Assembly: GCA_964517145.1 (NCBI GenBank)
Contig: CAZFBN010000066.1
Coordinates: forward strand, 1 to 28,229
Source: JADJNW01 sp964517145
GTDB taxonomy: Bacteria; Bacteroidota; Bacteroidia; Chitinophagales; Saprospiraceae
Direction: 5' to 3'
Length of the DNA: 28,229 nucleotides
Position numbers and translations under genes: made by a program. The notes below the pieces were generated by a model, which did not search any database, was not told the DNA's origin, and saw nothing but the letters and a program-made list of their open reading frames with translations. Below, in pieces: positions 15,403 through 23,617 of this stretch. Positions within the stretch are counted from its first letter, which is position 1, and every line of letters starts with the position of its first letter.

Positions 15403-17079
15403 CTATCGGCTCACCTGGTACTTTTGAACGATGTCTTCCCCACATTTTACAATGATTTGATAACTGCCTTTTTTTAAGGCGCTCAAATCAAATTCTTTAA
15501 GGTAACTTTTTGCAGCCTGACTGCTGAGGGAGAGGCGCTCGAGAACAGTAAGTTTTTCATCTAACAATAAAATCAAGACATTGCCGGAGCGGGGTAGGGT
15601 ATATTTAAAATTCACTTTGCCGGATGCGTCGCACTGGAGTTTGCCGACAGCAGATTCTTTCTGGGTTGGCTTGGTGCTACTAGAAGAGCCGGAGTTAGTC
15701 GTTTTTTCCGGTATAACAGTCGTTACACGGGTGTTGTCAATTTTGGTTTTGGAAGCAGCGATGGCAGGTGGTGGATTTTTATAAATGGTAATCAGATCGC
15801 CATTGCTGGGGCGCCAGACAGATAAGCCAATCGGCTGCGTAAAAAGATTATTGTCAACCAATTCGCCCACGCCTTCCGACACATCGGTCATCACCGTGCG
15901 GACTTCCATTTTATCCGCATCTACAAAAATCCAGTTAAAACTATTGAAACTTCCGCTATTACGCGTCCAGCTCTTGTCATCATTGGCTTCGCGCAGGGGG
16001 GCACCCCAACAACCTTCGCCTACGTAAACAGTGCCTTTTTCATCATCTCGGATAAAGCCTTCGTCACTGCCTGATTCATTCGACGGGCGGAGCGGGAAGG
16101 TCCATTTTGTAACATGAGAATCGGATTCAATGGCGAGTTGCACTTTATATTTGAAAAATAGAGGTGCCCAATGAATGACCAACTCATCTTTTTCCAATTT
16201 TTCGCGCGTGTGCGGTCGCATGGCATAATGATATTGCGCTATGCGCCAAGTGGTTGTGCTGTTTTGCTGCAAATCTTTTTCCAGCCATTCTAACTGAGTA
16301 CCAGTTACAGGAATCAAGCTATTCAAGGTGTAAATGCGCAGCAAATTGCCGCCCAAATTATAAGCATAAAAAATGCCGCCGCTGCCTACGTCAAATAATT
16401 CGATCAGCGATTGATTACTAGCCTCATGATTGCCACGCGCCACCAAAACCGGAAAAATTCGCCCGTCGCTGCCAATAGTTGCTTGCCAATCATCCAGCCA
16501 TTTCCGCCATTCCCCGGCGCTATCGTCGGGAGTCATGTCGCCGTTAAAAAGCACCACGTGTGGACGCAGCTTGCTCACCAGCCGATTGGCACTTACCCTT
16601 GCTTTTTGATGATTGCGCGAATCTCCACCAGCAATAATGGAGAGGCGTTCTGGACGGTCGGGTGCGGTTTTAAACGAAAAACGTTTACTCACGCCTTCGC
16701 TGTCTTTTATGACAAAATAATAGACGGTATTCGGTTTCAAGCCGCTGAGTCGTACAAAGGTATTATTCATGCCACGCGCGGGCACTACCAAATCGGGTTT
16801 TTTAGACGTTTTGTAAGCTTCCGCTTTTTGACCATAATCGGTTACATCATAATAAAAAACAGGATTGGCGCCAGACACTTGATCCCACCCTACCACCATA
16901 GTAGTGGCTGGATTATCGCGCCACATGCAGCGGTAACGGGCAGTGATGGCAGGGCTATCCGTTACAACCCCCAAAAAAAGATACATAAAAATGCCCACCG
17001 CTTGGAAAATTGTTGAACCTGTGGGGGTGTTTTTCTTCGTTTTTGTGGCAAAAGTCGTCCTGCTGAAGGCTACCTGCAT
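15403..17079 (-). CDS. Secreted purple-acid-phosphatase-like metallophosphoesterase
   Basis: 558 residues. A hydrophobic segment (about 25-40) serves as an export signal or anchor. Residues about 45-138 form a fibronectin-III/PAP N-terminal-like domain (PNTVYYFVIKD). The phosphoesterase core carries GGDSR (D153), NGD (D181), GNHE (216-219), QYHYAMRPH (H284) and ESDSHV (H322), the ordered metal-ligand motifs of calcineurin-type enzymes. The last motif is SDSH rather than the usual GHxH. A Ser/Thr/Lys-rich linker (about 450-485) precedes a C-terminal beta domain ending LSALKKGSYQIIVKCG, similar to the repeats in the protein at 11740-12348. Likely acts outside the cytoplasm on phosphate esters; substrate unknown. 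Confidence 0.88.
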   Translation of the reverse strand: MQVAFSRTTFATKTKKNTPTGSTIFQAVGIFMYLFLGVVTDSPAITARYRCMWRDNPATTMVVGWDQVSGANPVFYYDVTDYGQKAEAYKTSKKPDLVVPARGMNNTFVRLSGLKPNTVYYFVIKDSEGVSKRFSFKTAPDRPERLSIIAGGDSRNHQKARVSANRLVSKLRPHVVLFNGDMTPDDSAGEWRKWLDDWQATIGSDGRIFPVLVARGNHEASNQSLIELFDVGSGGIFYAYNLGGNLLRIYTLNSLIPVTGTQLEWLEKDLQQNSTTTWRIAQYHYAMRPHTREKLEKDELVIHWAPLFFKYKVQLAIESDSHVTKWTFPLRPSNESGSDEGFIRDDEKGTVYVGEGCWGAPLREANDDKSWTRNSGSFNSFNWIFVDADKMEVRTVMTDVSEGVGELVDNNLFTQPIGLSVWRPSNGDLITIYKNPPPAIAASKTKIDNTRVTTVIPEKTTNSGSSSSTKPTQKESAVGKLQCDASGKVNFKYTLPRSGNVLILLLDEKLTVLERLSLSSQAAKSYLKEFDLSALKKGSYQIIVKCGEDIVQKYQVSR

Positions 17080-17111
17080 TCTAGTGTACGTTTTTTATTG
17101 ACCAGAAGTTA

Positions 17112-17119
17112 CAAAATTA
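17112..17119 (-). promoter_or_regulatory. Candidate -7 box for the metallophosphoesterase gene
   Basis: On the minus strand this reads TAATTTTG, matching TAnnTTTG, 33 bases before the ATG at 17079. No clear upstream TTTG element accompanies it. Apart from this and the glyA box at 17421, the 404-base gap 17080-17483 holds nothing I can support. Confidence 0.35.
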
Positions 17120-17420
17120 AATGGATTCACAGAATCATTATAAAAATGTTTGCAATGATCGGTTTGTAAGGGCATTCATTGCAACAGAAAATAGACCAGA
17201 AAGCTCAAATTACAGCATTTTGAAAATAGCTAAGTCGGCACGTTGACCAATTTACAGATGAATCTGAGATTCTGGGCTTCCCTACAGACAATTTATTCGT
17301 TTTATTGTTATAACGAAAAATCAGCCTGCGAGTCACATTTTATCTTTTGTAAAGTGTATCTGTCATGCCATAGATGGGAGGAATTGCGCTGATTAAAAGC
17401 TTTACTTTACGGAATTATTG

Positions 17421-17428
17421 TACCTTTG
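17421..17428 (+). promoter_or_regulatory. Promoter -7 box of glyA
   Basis: TACCTTTG is a perfect match to the Bacteroidota TAnnTTTG box, 55 bases before the glyA ATG. A TTTAC stretch at 17401-17405 is the best candidate for the upstream element, though its spacing (about 16) is slightly short. Confidence 0.6.
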
Positions 17429-17483
17429 TGCTGATTTAACACTCCAATAACGACATTAGTTTTTAATTTTTAAGATATAATTT

Positions 17484-18770
17484 ATGTATAAAGATACCGT
17501 AGTTTTTGATTTGATAAACAAGGAGTTAGAGCGTCAACGAAAAGGAATTGAACTCATTGCTTCTGAAAATTTTACCAGCCAGGCGGTACTCGATGCGATG
17601 GGTACTTGTCTGACGAATAAATATGCGGAAGGCTATCCGGGCAAACGCTACTACGGCGGCTGCGAAGTTGTAGATGAAGTGGAGCAAATAGCGATTGATC
17701 GATTGAAAACCTTATTTGGCGCTGCCTTTGCCAACGTGCAGCCACATTCTGGCGCTCAGGCGAATGCCGCGGTTTTCTTGGCTTGCTTAACTGCAGGCGA
17801 TACCATTTTGGGCTTTGACCTATCGCATGGCGGGCACTTGTCGCACGGTTCTCCGGTGAATTATTCCGGTAAGGTGTATAAACCGCATTTTTACGGCGTG
17901 GAGGAAGCGACTGGTACAATTGACATGGACAAAGTAGAAGCTAAAGCTTTGGAAGTCAAGCCAAAACTTATTATCTGCGGTGCTTCTGCGTATGCAAGGG
18001 ATTGGGATTATGCGCGTTTTCGTGCGATTGCTGATAAAGTAGGCGCATTGCTCCTGGCGGATATTGCGCACCCGGCTGGTCTGATCGCAGCAGGATTGCT
18101 CAATAATCCGATGGATCATTGTCATATTGTGACCTCTACCACGCACAAAACATTGCGGGGTCCGCGCGGTGGCATTATTATGATGGGTAAAAATTTTGAC
18201 AATCCTTGGGGAAAAACGACTAAAAAAGGTGGTGTAATTAAAATGGATGTTATTTTGAATAGTGGCGTTTTTCCGGGTATGCAGGGTGGTCCGTTGGAGC
18301 ATGTGATTGCCGCGAAAGCAGTGGCATTTGGAGAGGCATTGCAGCCGGCGTTTAAAGATTATGCTCAACAAGTGATTAAAAATGCCCAGGCAATGGCGCA
18401 GGCTTTTGTACAAAAAGGATACAAATTAATTTCTGGCGGTACGGATAATCACTTGATGTTGATTGACTTACGTTCAAAGGGCGTGACAGGCAAAATAGCC
18501 GAAGAGGCGCTTGGTGTAGCAGATATTACTGTTAATAAAAATATGGTTCCATTTGATACAGAATCACCTATGGTCACCTCCGGCATTCGCATCGGTACCG
18601 CTGCTGTGACAACGCGGGGCTTTAAGGAAGAAGATTGCGTGAAAGTGGTCGATTGGATTGACACCATTATTACAAATGCCGATCAGGAAGATACGCTGCA
18701 TGGAGTTCGTCGGGAAGTCAATCAATTCATGGAAAACTTTCCTTTGTACGAAACCGCAACGGTGGCTTAA
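17484..18770 (+). CDS. glyA: Serine hydroxymethyltransferase
   Basis: PLP enzyme that interconverts serine and glycine while charging tetrahydrofolate with a one-carbon unit. 428 residues, the usual bacterial length. Visible hallmarks are ELIASENF near the start, NKYAEGYPGKRYYGG, QPHSGAQAN, DLSHGGHLSHG, LADIAHPAGL (D193 and H196), and the PLP lysine K222 in TSTTHKTLRGPRGG. The glycine-rich FPGMQGGPLEH follows. Complete and cytosolic. It has its own promoter box at 17421 and a strong shared terminator at 18776-18821. Confidence 0.98.
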   Translation: MYKDTVVFDLINKELERQRKGIELIASENFTSQAVLDAMGTCLTNKYAEGYPGKRYYGGCEVVDEVEQIAIDRLKTLFGAAFANVQPHSGAQANAAVFLACLTAGDTILGFDLSHGGHLSHGSPVNYSGKVYKPHFYGVEEATGTIDMDKVEAKALEVKPKLIICGASAYARDWDYARFRAIADKVGALLLADIAHPAGLIAAGLLNNPMDHCHIVTSTTHKTLRGPRGGIIMMGKNFDNPWGKTTKKGGVIKMDVILNSGVFPGMQGGPLEHVIAAKAVAFGEALQPAFKDYAQQVIKNAQAMAQAFVQKGYKLISGGTDNHLMLIDLRSKGVTGKIAEEALGVADITVNKNMVPFDTESPMVTSGIRIGTAAVTTRGFKEEDCVKVVDWIDTIITNADQEDTLHGVRREVNQFMENFPLYETATVA

Positions 18771-18775
18771 AACGG

Positions 18776-18821
18776 AAAAATGAAGGGATGAAAACTTAAT
18801 TTTACTCATTCCTTCATTTTT
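18776..18821. terminator. Bidirectional terminator between glyA and the NfeD-like gene
   Basis: A 16-bp stem pairs AAAAATGAAGGGATGA (18776-18791) with TCATTCCTTCATTTTT (18806-18821), with one G-T wobble and a 14-base loop. A-run and T-run at the two ends allow use from both convergent genes. Confidence 0.9.
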
Positions 18822-18831
18822 ACGCTAAAAA

Positions 18832-19395
18832 TTATTTATATTCTCTGGGTTGATTGTCAATGGGTTCTACCAAAGCGGTATGGTCGTCCAGCATATCCAC
18901 CACTCGCACCGGCACCCCAACCGGCAATTCTCTACCAATGGTAATGGCATCCACTTCAATGGGCGTTCGACTTACATTCAAATACACTTTGCCAATGCCG
19001 CCACGATGCGGAGGGATGGATTTCAAAACCCGACCTGTGTTGGTTTCTGTGTTTTCATTCATTTGTTTCTGAGTAACCCTGCCTAGCCAACCCACTAATA
19101 CCGCCACCGCTATGCCGACCAGACTACCATATCCGATCATTTGAGCAAAAGAGTTGGGATAGTAAGAAGCGATTGTAGCTGTCCATCCAAAAGCCGTGAA
19201 GAAAGATAACAAGGTGCGGGCTTCCAGACGTATGAAGCTCCAGCGCGCGTGAGATTGCTCCGACTCTATTTCGTCAGAAAACAAGCTGTACACCAATAAT
19301 AAAATCAGAAACAGCGTAGCAATGATGGCAATGGTCAAGAATATTGCCGTTGCGCTCCAGTTAAACCACACTTGCTCTATTTTCAGTAGCTGCAT
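18832..19395 (-). CDS. NfeD-like membrane protein with C-terminal OB fold
   Basis: 187 residues from the ATG at 19395; a longer GTG start at 19482 adds a polar stretch with no support. TM segments lie at about 12-38, 67-85 and 94-112, followed by a soluble C-terminal domain of about 65 residues. GGIGKVYLNVSRTPIEVDAIT, then VGVPVRVVDMLDDHTALVEP, is typical of the OB fold in NfeD/YuaF/YqiJ proteins. Such proteins usually partner a flotillin/SPFH protein in membrane microdomains. No SPFH gene is present in this window, so any partner is elsewhere. Convergent with glyA. Confidence 0.8.
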   Translation of the reverse strand: MQLLKIEQVWFNWSATAIFLTIAIIATLFLILLLVYSLFSDEIESEQSHARWSFIRLEARTLLSFFTAFGWTATIASYYPNSFAQMIGYGSLVGIAVAVLVGWLGRVTQKQMNENTETNTGRVLKSIPPHRGGIGKVYLNVSRTPIEVDAITIGRELPVGVPVRVVDMLDDHTALVEPIDNQPREYK

Positions 19396-19634
19396 GTTGC
19401 TTTTTAAAATGCTATAATATGTTCCAAGGATTTCTTCCCTGCATGGCAAGCTATTTTGACAATTGCCGCCACTTTCATCCACAAATTAAGTCAAAGTTCT
19501 GCTTTGAATACTAAAAGTCTCGACGAACGGTTGTTTCTATTAGAAAAACAGCCAATAATGCAAGTAAAAGAGCAATTAAAAAGTGCGGTCCATATTTGAT
19601 TTCAAATTTTATGAAACGTGTGTGTAAATTCTCT

Positions 19635-19642
19635 TAACTTTG
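19635..19642 (+). promoter_or_regulatory. Promoter -7 box of prs
   Basis: TAACTTTG matches TAnnTTTG exactly, 110 bases before the prs ATG. No convincing upstream TTTG is placed 17-23 bases before it. The rest of the 19396-19752 gap carries no gene. Confidence 0.5.
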
Positions 19643-19683
19643 CGGAAACATCCATTTCATTTTATAATAAATATTCTTGATAA

Positions 19684-19710
19684 GACGATTAGATGCCGTT
19701 ACTAATCATC
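19684..19710 (+). other. Hairpin in the prs leader
   Basis: GACGATTAG (19684-19692) pairs with CTAATCATC (19702-19710), eight of nine positions, across a 9-base loop. It lies in the untranslated leader between the promoter box and the prs start. A role is not established; no purine-riboswitch signature is recognisable. Confidence 0.3.
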
Positions 19711-19752
19711 TCATAGGCAATTGTTTATCTAATTTTTTTAACCTTTCACACT

Positions 19753-20730
19753 ATGAATACTGCCACAGAGCAAATAGAATTATATAATACCAGTCCAATT
19801 TTGGAGGTAAAAATATTTTCCTGTACGGAATCGCATTATCTAGCTCAGGAAATTGCCCATGAATACGGACAACCACTGGGGGACGTGATGATCAATCGCT
19901 TTAGCGATGGCGAAATGCAGCCGGTCATTGCCGAATCGGTGCGCGGCGCGTTTGTCTTTTTTATTCAATCTACCTTTCCACCCGCAGAAAACCTGATGGA
20001 ATTGTTGCTGATGATTGACGCTGCCAAGCGGGCTTCTGCCGGTTACATCACTGCGGTGATTCCTTATTTTGGCTATGCGCGGCAAGATCGGAAAGATCAG
20101 CCGAGGGTGCCGATTTCTGCTAAGTTGGTCGCCAATCTTTTGCAAGCTGCCGGCGCGAATCGCATTATGACGATGGATTTGCACGCTGAACAAATTCAAG
20201 GTTTTTTTGATATTCCGGTGGACCACCTCAAAAGCAACGCCATTTACATCCCTTATTTGGAAAAGCAGGATTTGTCCAATGTGATTTTTGCTTCGCCCGA
20301 TGTGGGTGGTGTGAAGCGGGCGCGCGCTTATTCCAAACATTTTGAAAAAGACCTGGTCATTTGTGATAAAGTGCGCGAAAGAGCCAATGAAGTGGCGAAT
20401 ATGACCGTCATCGGGAATGTGGAAGGCGCTGATGTCATTTTGGTCGATGACCTGGTGGATACAGCGGGTACTTTGAGTCGGGCAGCAGATATTTTGGTCA
20501 AAAAAGGCGCTCGCAGCGTCCGTGCTTTGTGTACGCACCCCATTTTGTCGGGCAAAGCGTATGAAAATATTAAAAATTCGGCATTGCAGGAAATCATCGT
20601 TTGCGATACCATTCCGTTGAAGCAAAATTCTGACAAAATAAAAGTGCTCTCGACGGCAAATTTGTTCTCGCGCGCAATTCGCAATACGCACGAACATCGC
20701 TCTATCACTGCTTTGTTTGTAGAAGGTTGA
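19753..20730 (+). CDS. prs: Ribose-phosphate pyrophosphokinase (PRPP synthetase)
   Basis: Makes phosphoribosyl pyrophosphate from ribose 5-phosphate and ATP, feeding purine, pyrimidine, His, Trp and NAD synthesis. Class I features are present: RFSDGE (49-54), PYFGYARQDRK (104-114), MDLHAEQIQGFF with H144, SPDVGGVKRAR, and the PRPP-binding VDDLVDTAGT (231-240). 325 residues, slightly longer than the usual 310-317 because of an N-terminal extension. rplY follows 91 bases later with its own promoter box; prs-rplY adjacency is common in Bacteroidota and other bacteria. Confidence 0.98.
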   Translation: MNTATEQIELYNTSPILEVKIFSCTESHYLAQEIAHEYGQPLGDVMINRFSDGEMQPVIAESVRGAFVFFIQSTFPPAENLMELLLMIDAAKRASAGYITAVIPYFGYARQDRKDQPRVPISAKLVANLLQAAGANRIMTMDLHAEQIQGFFDIPVDHLKSNAIYIPYLEKQDLSNVIFASPDVGGVKRARAYSKHFEKDLVICDKVRERANEVANMTVIGNVEGADVILVDDLVDTAGTLSRAADILVKKGARSVRALCTHPILSGKAYENIKNSALQEIIVCDTIPLKQNSDKIKVLSTANLFSRAIRNTHEHRSITALFVEG

Positions 20731-20772
20731 TATTTTTTTTATAAAAACGTAGCAAGTTATCATCAGAATTCC

Positions 20773-20780
20773 TATCTTTG
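20773..20780 (+). promoter_or_regulatory. Promoter -7 box of rplY
   Basis: TATCTTTG is a perfect TAnnTTTG box 41 bases before the rplY ATG, in the prs-rplY gap. It would allow rplY to be transcribed independently of prs. Confidence 0.6.
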
Positions 20781-20821
20781 CGTGCCTTTTTCAAATATTA
20801 GGAAGCAAAGCATTAATAATC

Positions 20822-21415
20822 ATGCAGGTAGTTAACATAAAAGGTGAGCTTAGAACCGACCTTGGCAAAAAAGGAGCAAAAGCCACTCGTGATAATGGAC
20901 AGATTCCGTGCGTATTGTACGGAGGAAAGGAAGTCGTACACTTTTCTACAACTTTGAATGAAATAAGAAATTTAATTTATACACCGGACTTCAAAGTTGC
21001 GCAAATAGAAGTGGATGGAAAGCCATTTCGTTGCATTGTAAAGGAAAAACAATTCCACCCGGTAAACGACCAAATCATTCACTTGGATTTCTTGCGTTTG
21101 GAAGAAGGGCATCCAGTGAAGGTAAATGTACCGGTTCGTTTCAAAGGGACTTCACCAGGTGTAAAAAGTGGTGGAAAGTTAATTCAGAATGTGCGTACTG
21201 TGAAGATCAAAGCACTGCCTGAAAATATTGTGGATGAGTTGACTGTTGATATTTCTAGCTTGGAACTGGGGCAATCCATTCGTGTGCGAGATGTAAATCC
21301 AGGTGAAGGTGTGGAGGTTATCACGGCGCCAGGCGTGCCCATCGCTACGGTAGAAATTCCGCGTGCATTGCGTAGTGCACAGCAAGCTGCCGCAGCCCCC
21401 GCTAAGAAAAAATAA
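20822..21415 (+). CDS. rplY: 50S ribosomal protein L25 (Ctc/TL5 type)
   Basis: Binds 5S rRNA in the large subunit. 197 residues in the two-domain long form. The N-terminal L25 domain (about 1-92) has IPCVLYGGKE, and the C-terminal TL5 beta domain (about 95-180) has the usual PVRFKGTSPGVKSGG and ending. A short Ala/Lys tail AAAPAKKK follows. Complete. Transcription ends at the stem-loop at 21436-21475. Confidence 0.97.
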   Translation: MQVVNIKGELRTDLGKKGAKATRDNGQIPCVLYGGKEVVHFSTTLNEIRNLIYTPDFKVAQIEVDGKPFRCIVKEKQFHPVNDQIIHLDFLRLEEGHPVKVNVPVRFKGTSPGVKSGGKLIQNVRTVKIKALPENIVDELTVDISSLELGQSIRVRDVNPGEGVEVITAPGVPIATVEIPRALRSAQQAAAAPAKKK

Positions 21416-21435
21416 TCATTTTATAAATCTTTTTG

Positions 21436-21475
21436 AAAAGAGGTGCGAGACTAGTTCCCGTACCTCTTTTTGTGT
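21436..21475 (+). terminator. Terminator of rplY
   Basis: AAAAGAGGTGCG (21436-21447) pairs with CGTACCTCTTTT (21459-21470), with one G-T wobble and an 11-base loop, and is followed by further T residues. It starts about 20 bases after the rplY stop. Confidence 0.88.
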
Positions 21476-21489
21476 TTCGTTTTGTTTGC

Positions 21490-21497
21490 TACCTTTA
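21490..21497 (+). promoter_or_regulatory. Candidate -7 box for the nitrilase-family gene
   Basis: TACCTTTA matches TAnnTTTG at all but the last base and lies 35 bases before the ATG at 21533, directly after the rplY terminator. No clear upstream TTTG at the usual spacing. Confidence 0.35.
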
Positions 21498-21532
21498 CTT
21501 CCATTATTTTAAATGGTAAAATAGCCCATTGT

Positions 21533-22309
21533 ATGCAAAATCTGCGCGTCACGCTCGTTCAAACCTACTTGCATTGGGAGGATAAGGCTGCAAATCTTCA
21601 GCAACTCGAAGAGAAATTAGCGCCGCTTGCCGGGCATACCGATTTGGTCATCCTACCTGAAATGTTTACGACAGGTTTTACCATGAACCCTGCAAAACTC
21701 GCAGAGCCTATGGATGGTGCTACGCTGCAATGGCTGTCCGCGCAATCTCAAGACTTGGGCGCAGTGGTGACGGGGAGTTTCATTGCACAGGAGCAGAACA
21801 ATTTTTACAATCGGCTGGTGTGGATGCGCCCGGATGGCAGCTATGAGCAGTACGACAAGCGACACCTTTTTACCTATGCCCAGGAGCATGAGCACTATAC
21901 GGCGGGAACGCAGCGTTTGCTAGTGGAATGGAAAGGATGGAAAATCTTGCCGCTTATTTGTTATGATTTGCGGTTTCCGGTATGGAGCAGAAATACCGAT
22001 CAGTATGATCTTTTGATTTATATTGCCAATTTCCCAGAGCGCCGAAGCCACGCTTGGAAAGCTTTGTTAGTTGCACGAGCCATTGAAAATCAGTCTTTTA
22101 CAATTGGTGTTAATCGTGTAGGCAACGATGGAAATAACATTTACTATGCCGGCGATTCTTGTCTGATTGATTACAACGGGCAGGTGATTCATCAGGTCAG
22201 TCATTTGGAAAATGTTTTTACAACAACGCTCACCTATGCCTCGCAAGTTGAGTTTCGCAAGCAATTTGCTTTTTTACAAGATCAAGACCCGTTTAGCTTC
22301 ACTAAGTAA
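21533..22309 (+). CDS. Carbon-nitrogen hydrolase, omega-amidase (YafV/NIT2) type
   Basis: Nitrilase-superfamily amidase of 258 residues from the ATG at 21533; the longer reading from 21470 starts inside the rplY terminator and is rejected. The catalytic triad is visible: E43 in LPEMF, K109 in YDKRHLF, and C143 in LICYDLRFPVW. The KRHLF and CYDLRFP forms are those of omega-amidases, which hydrolyse alpha-ketoglutaramate or alpha-ketosuccinamate as a metabolite-repair step. GVNRVGNDGNNIYYAGDS is also typical. Cytosolic, no leader. Confidence in the superfamily is high, in the exact substrate moderate. Confidence 0.9.
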   Translation: MQNLRVTLVQTYLHWEDKAANLQQLEEKLAPLAGHTDLVILPEMFTTGFTMNPAKLAEPMDGATLQWLSAQSQDLGAVVTGSFIAQEQNNFYNRLVWMRPDGSYEQYDKRHLFTYAQEHEHYTAGTQRLLVEWKGWKILPLICYDLRFPVWSRNTDQYDLLIYIANFPERRSHAWKALLVARAIENQSFTIGVNRVGNDGNNIYYAGDSCLIDYNGQVIHQVSHLENVFTTTLTYASQVEFRKQFAFLQDQDPFSFTK

Positions 22310-22435
22310 CTGCTCGTTAAAAAAAACGCCAAAAAGTTCCATTTTTTAGAAAAATTTCACATAAAATTTGTTGTTTTAAATAACTGAAATTCAAACACTT
22401 ATGATGTGTGTTGGTAAAAAAATAAACCAAAACGG

Positions 22436-22465
22436 TTGGAAATTTTGAGAGAATCTCTATCTTGC
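22436..22465 (+). promoter_or_regulatory. Candidate promoter of the second NlpC/P60 gene
   Basis: TTG (22436-22438) and TATCTTGC (22458-22465) are separated by 19 bases. The -7 box matches TAnnTTTG at six of the eight positions counting the free bases. It would give a leader of about 110 bases before the ATG at 22580. Confidence 0.3.
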
Positions 22466-22579
22466 ACCTGTTAGCCGCCCGTAGAACATATCTCAGCAAC
22501 CTCTGAAATCAACCAATTGTAGCACTTTCGAGCTACCCCCAAATCCAGATGATGGATTCTTTAACAAACCTAAAAATTT

Positions 22580-23254
22580 ATGCCAACAGACAGTTACAGT
22601 TGTAAATGCCTAAAAATCATTGTTTTACCTCTAACTTTATTATTTGTTTTAAATTGTAAAACCCTTGCTTCCAACAACTTTACGGGAAATCCAAGTGATT
22701 CCACCTTAACACGATCAGCCGATTCCACTTCCGCAAATTTGATAGAATGGCTCAAGCCAAGTCTGCGGAGCGATGTAGTGCAATACGCCAAGCGTTACCT
22801 CGGTACGCCGTATCGGTACGCAGGGCGCAGCAGCAGCGGCTTTGATTGTTCGGGTTTTACGCACTACGTGATGAAAAATTTTGACATCAACGTTTCGGGG
22901 TGTTCGCGAACACAAGGTACTCAAGGAACAAAGATTGCGTTGCAAGCTACCAAACCGGGCGATCTGATTTTCTTTCGGCGCAGCAGCCGAAGCCGGATTT
23001 CGCATGTGGCAATGGTGGTTGCTAATAACGAACAGGGAATTTTTATCATTCACAGCACTTCTCGTGGCGTAGTGGTTGATAATTTGATGAAGTCAAAATA
23101 CTGGCGACCAAAAATTTACATGGCACGCGATGTGGCAACGCCTTTTGTAGAAAAGTATGCGGTAGAACGGGCACAACAATTGCTGGCACAACAAGCAAAG
23201 CTCAAAAGCATGCAGCTCGACCTGGCGTTGTTGGCAAAAGCAATCAGCATTTAA
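22580..23254 (+). CDS. NlpC/P60 cysteine peptidase (second paralogue)
   Basis: Cell-wall peptide hydrolase of 224 residues. An N-terminal hydrophobic stretch (about 11-25, followed by C26) targets it out of the cytoplasm. The catalytic domain starts near 62 with GTPYRYAGRSSSGFDCSGF. C90, H142 (SHVAMVV) and H158 (IIHSTSRGVVV) form the usual catalytic set. It shares PGDLIFFRRSS and YWRPKIY-ARDV with the protein at 9119-9718. Compared with that protein it has a C-terminal helical extension of about 30 residues rich in A, Q and L (ERAQQLLAQQAKLKS). A terminator follows at 23344. Confidence 0.92.
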   Translation: MPTDSYSCKCLKIIVLPLTLLFVLNCKTLASNNFTGNPSDSTLTRSADSTSANLIEWLKPSLRSDVVQYAKRYLGTPYRYAGRSSSGFDCSGFTHYVMKNFDINVSGCSRTQGTQGTKIALQATKPGDLIFFRRSSRSRISHVAMVVANNEQGIFIIHSTSRGVVVDNLMKSKYWRPKIYMARDVATPFVEKYAVERAQQLLAQQAKLKSMQLDLALLAKAISI

Positions 23255-23343
23255 TTAAAAGCTGATTTTTATAAAGTGTTGATAAATAGTTTACAAGAGT
23301 TGTTAAATTTTTGTAATTCAATAATTTTGTCATAATTAAAAAA

Positions 23344-23378
23344 ATGCGGTGCATATCCATTGTGCACCGTATTTTCTA
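23344..23378 (+). terminator. Terminator after the second NlpC/P60 gene
   Basis: ATGCGGTGCA (23344-23353) pairs with TGCACCGTAT (23363-23372), one wobble, with a 9-base loop and a following T-run. It starts about 90 bases after the stop codon. Confidence 0.75.
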
Positions 23379-23462
23379 ATGTTTTTTCTGTCTTTACCTA
23401 CCATAAAATTGTAGAAGAAAAGTTTGCTGAAGGCGCTTTTTTTCTAGCTTTCCCGAATGGAC

Positions 23463-23584
23463 ACAAAAGGAAATAGTGATTTCTTTTGTTCGTGTGTTTT
23501 TTACACCAATGTTTGTATATTCGCCTTTTGAATAAAAGGAGCAATCGTGTTTAGAATGGTCTCAATGCCATTTTTAATTCTAAA
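23463..23584 (+). other. Hairpin-rich leader upstream of adk
   Basis: ACAAAAGGAAAT pairs with ATTTCTTTTGT around 23463-23489 with one bulged G. TTTAGAAT (23550-23557) pairs with ATTCTAAA (23577-23584), enclosing AATGG/CCATT as an alternative inner stem. The second ends 33 bases before the adk ATG. The gap 23255-23617 otherwise holds only the terminator at 23344. No TAnnTTTG box is convincing. Confidence 0.35.
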
Positions 23585-23617
23585 CGATGCGTTCGCAACA
23601 GATAAACACTTTAAGGA

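Noticed and set aside
19840..20763. Minus-strand ORF of 307 codons opposite prs
   Set aside because: It is an antisense shadow of a highly conserved housekeeping gene with no domain pattern of its own.
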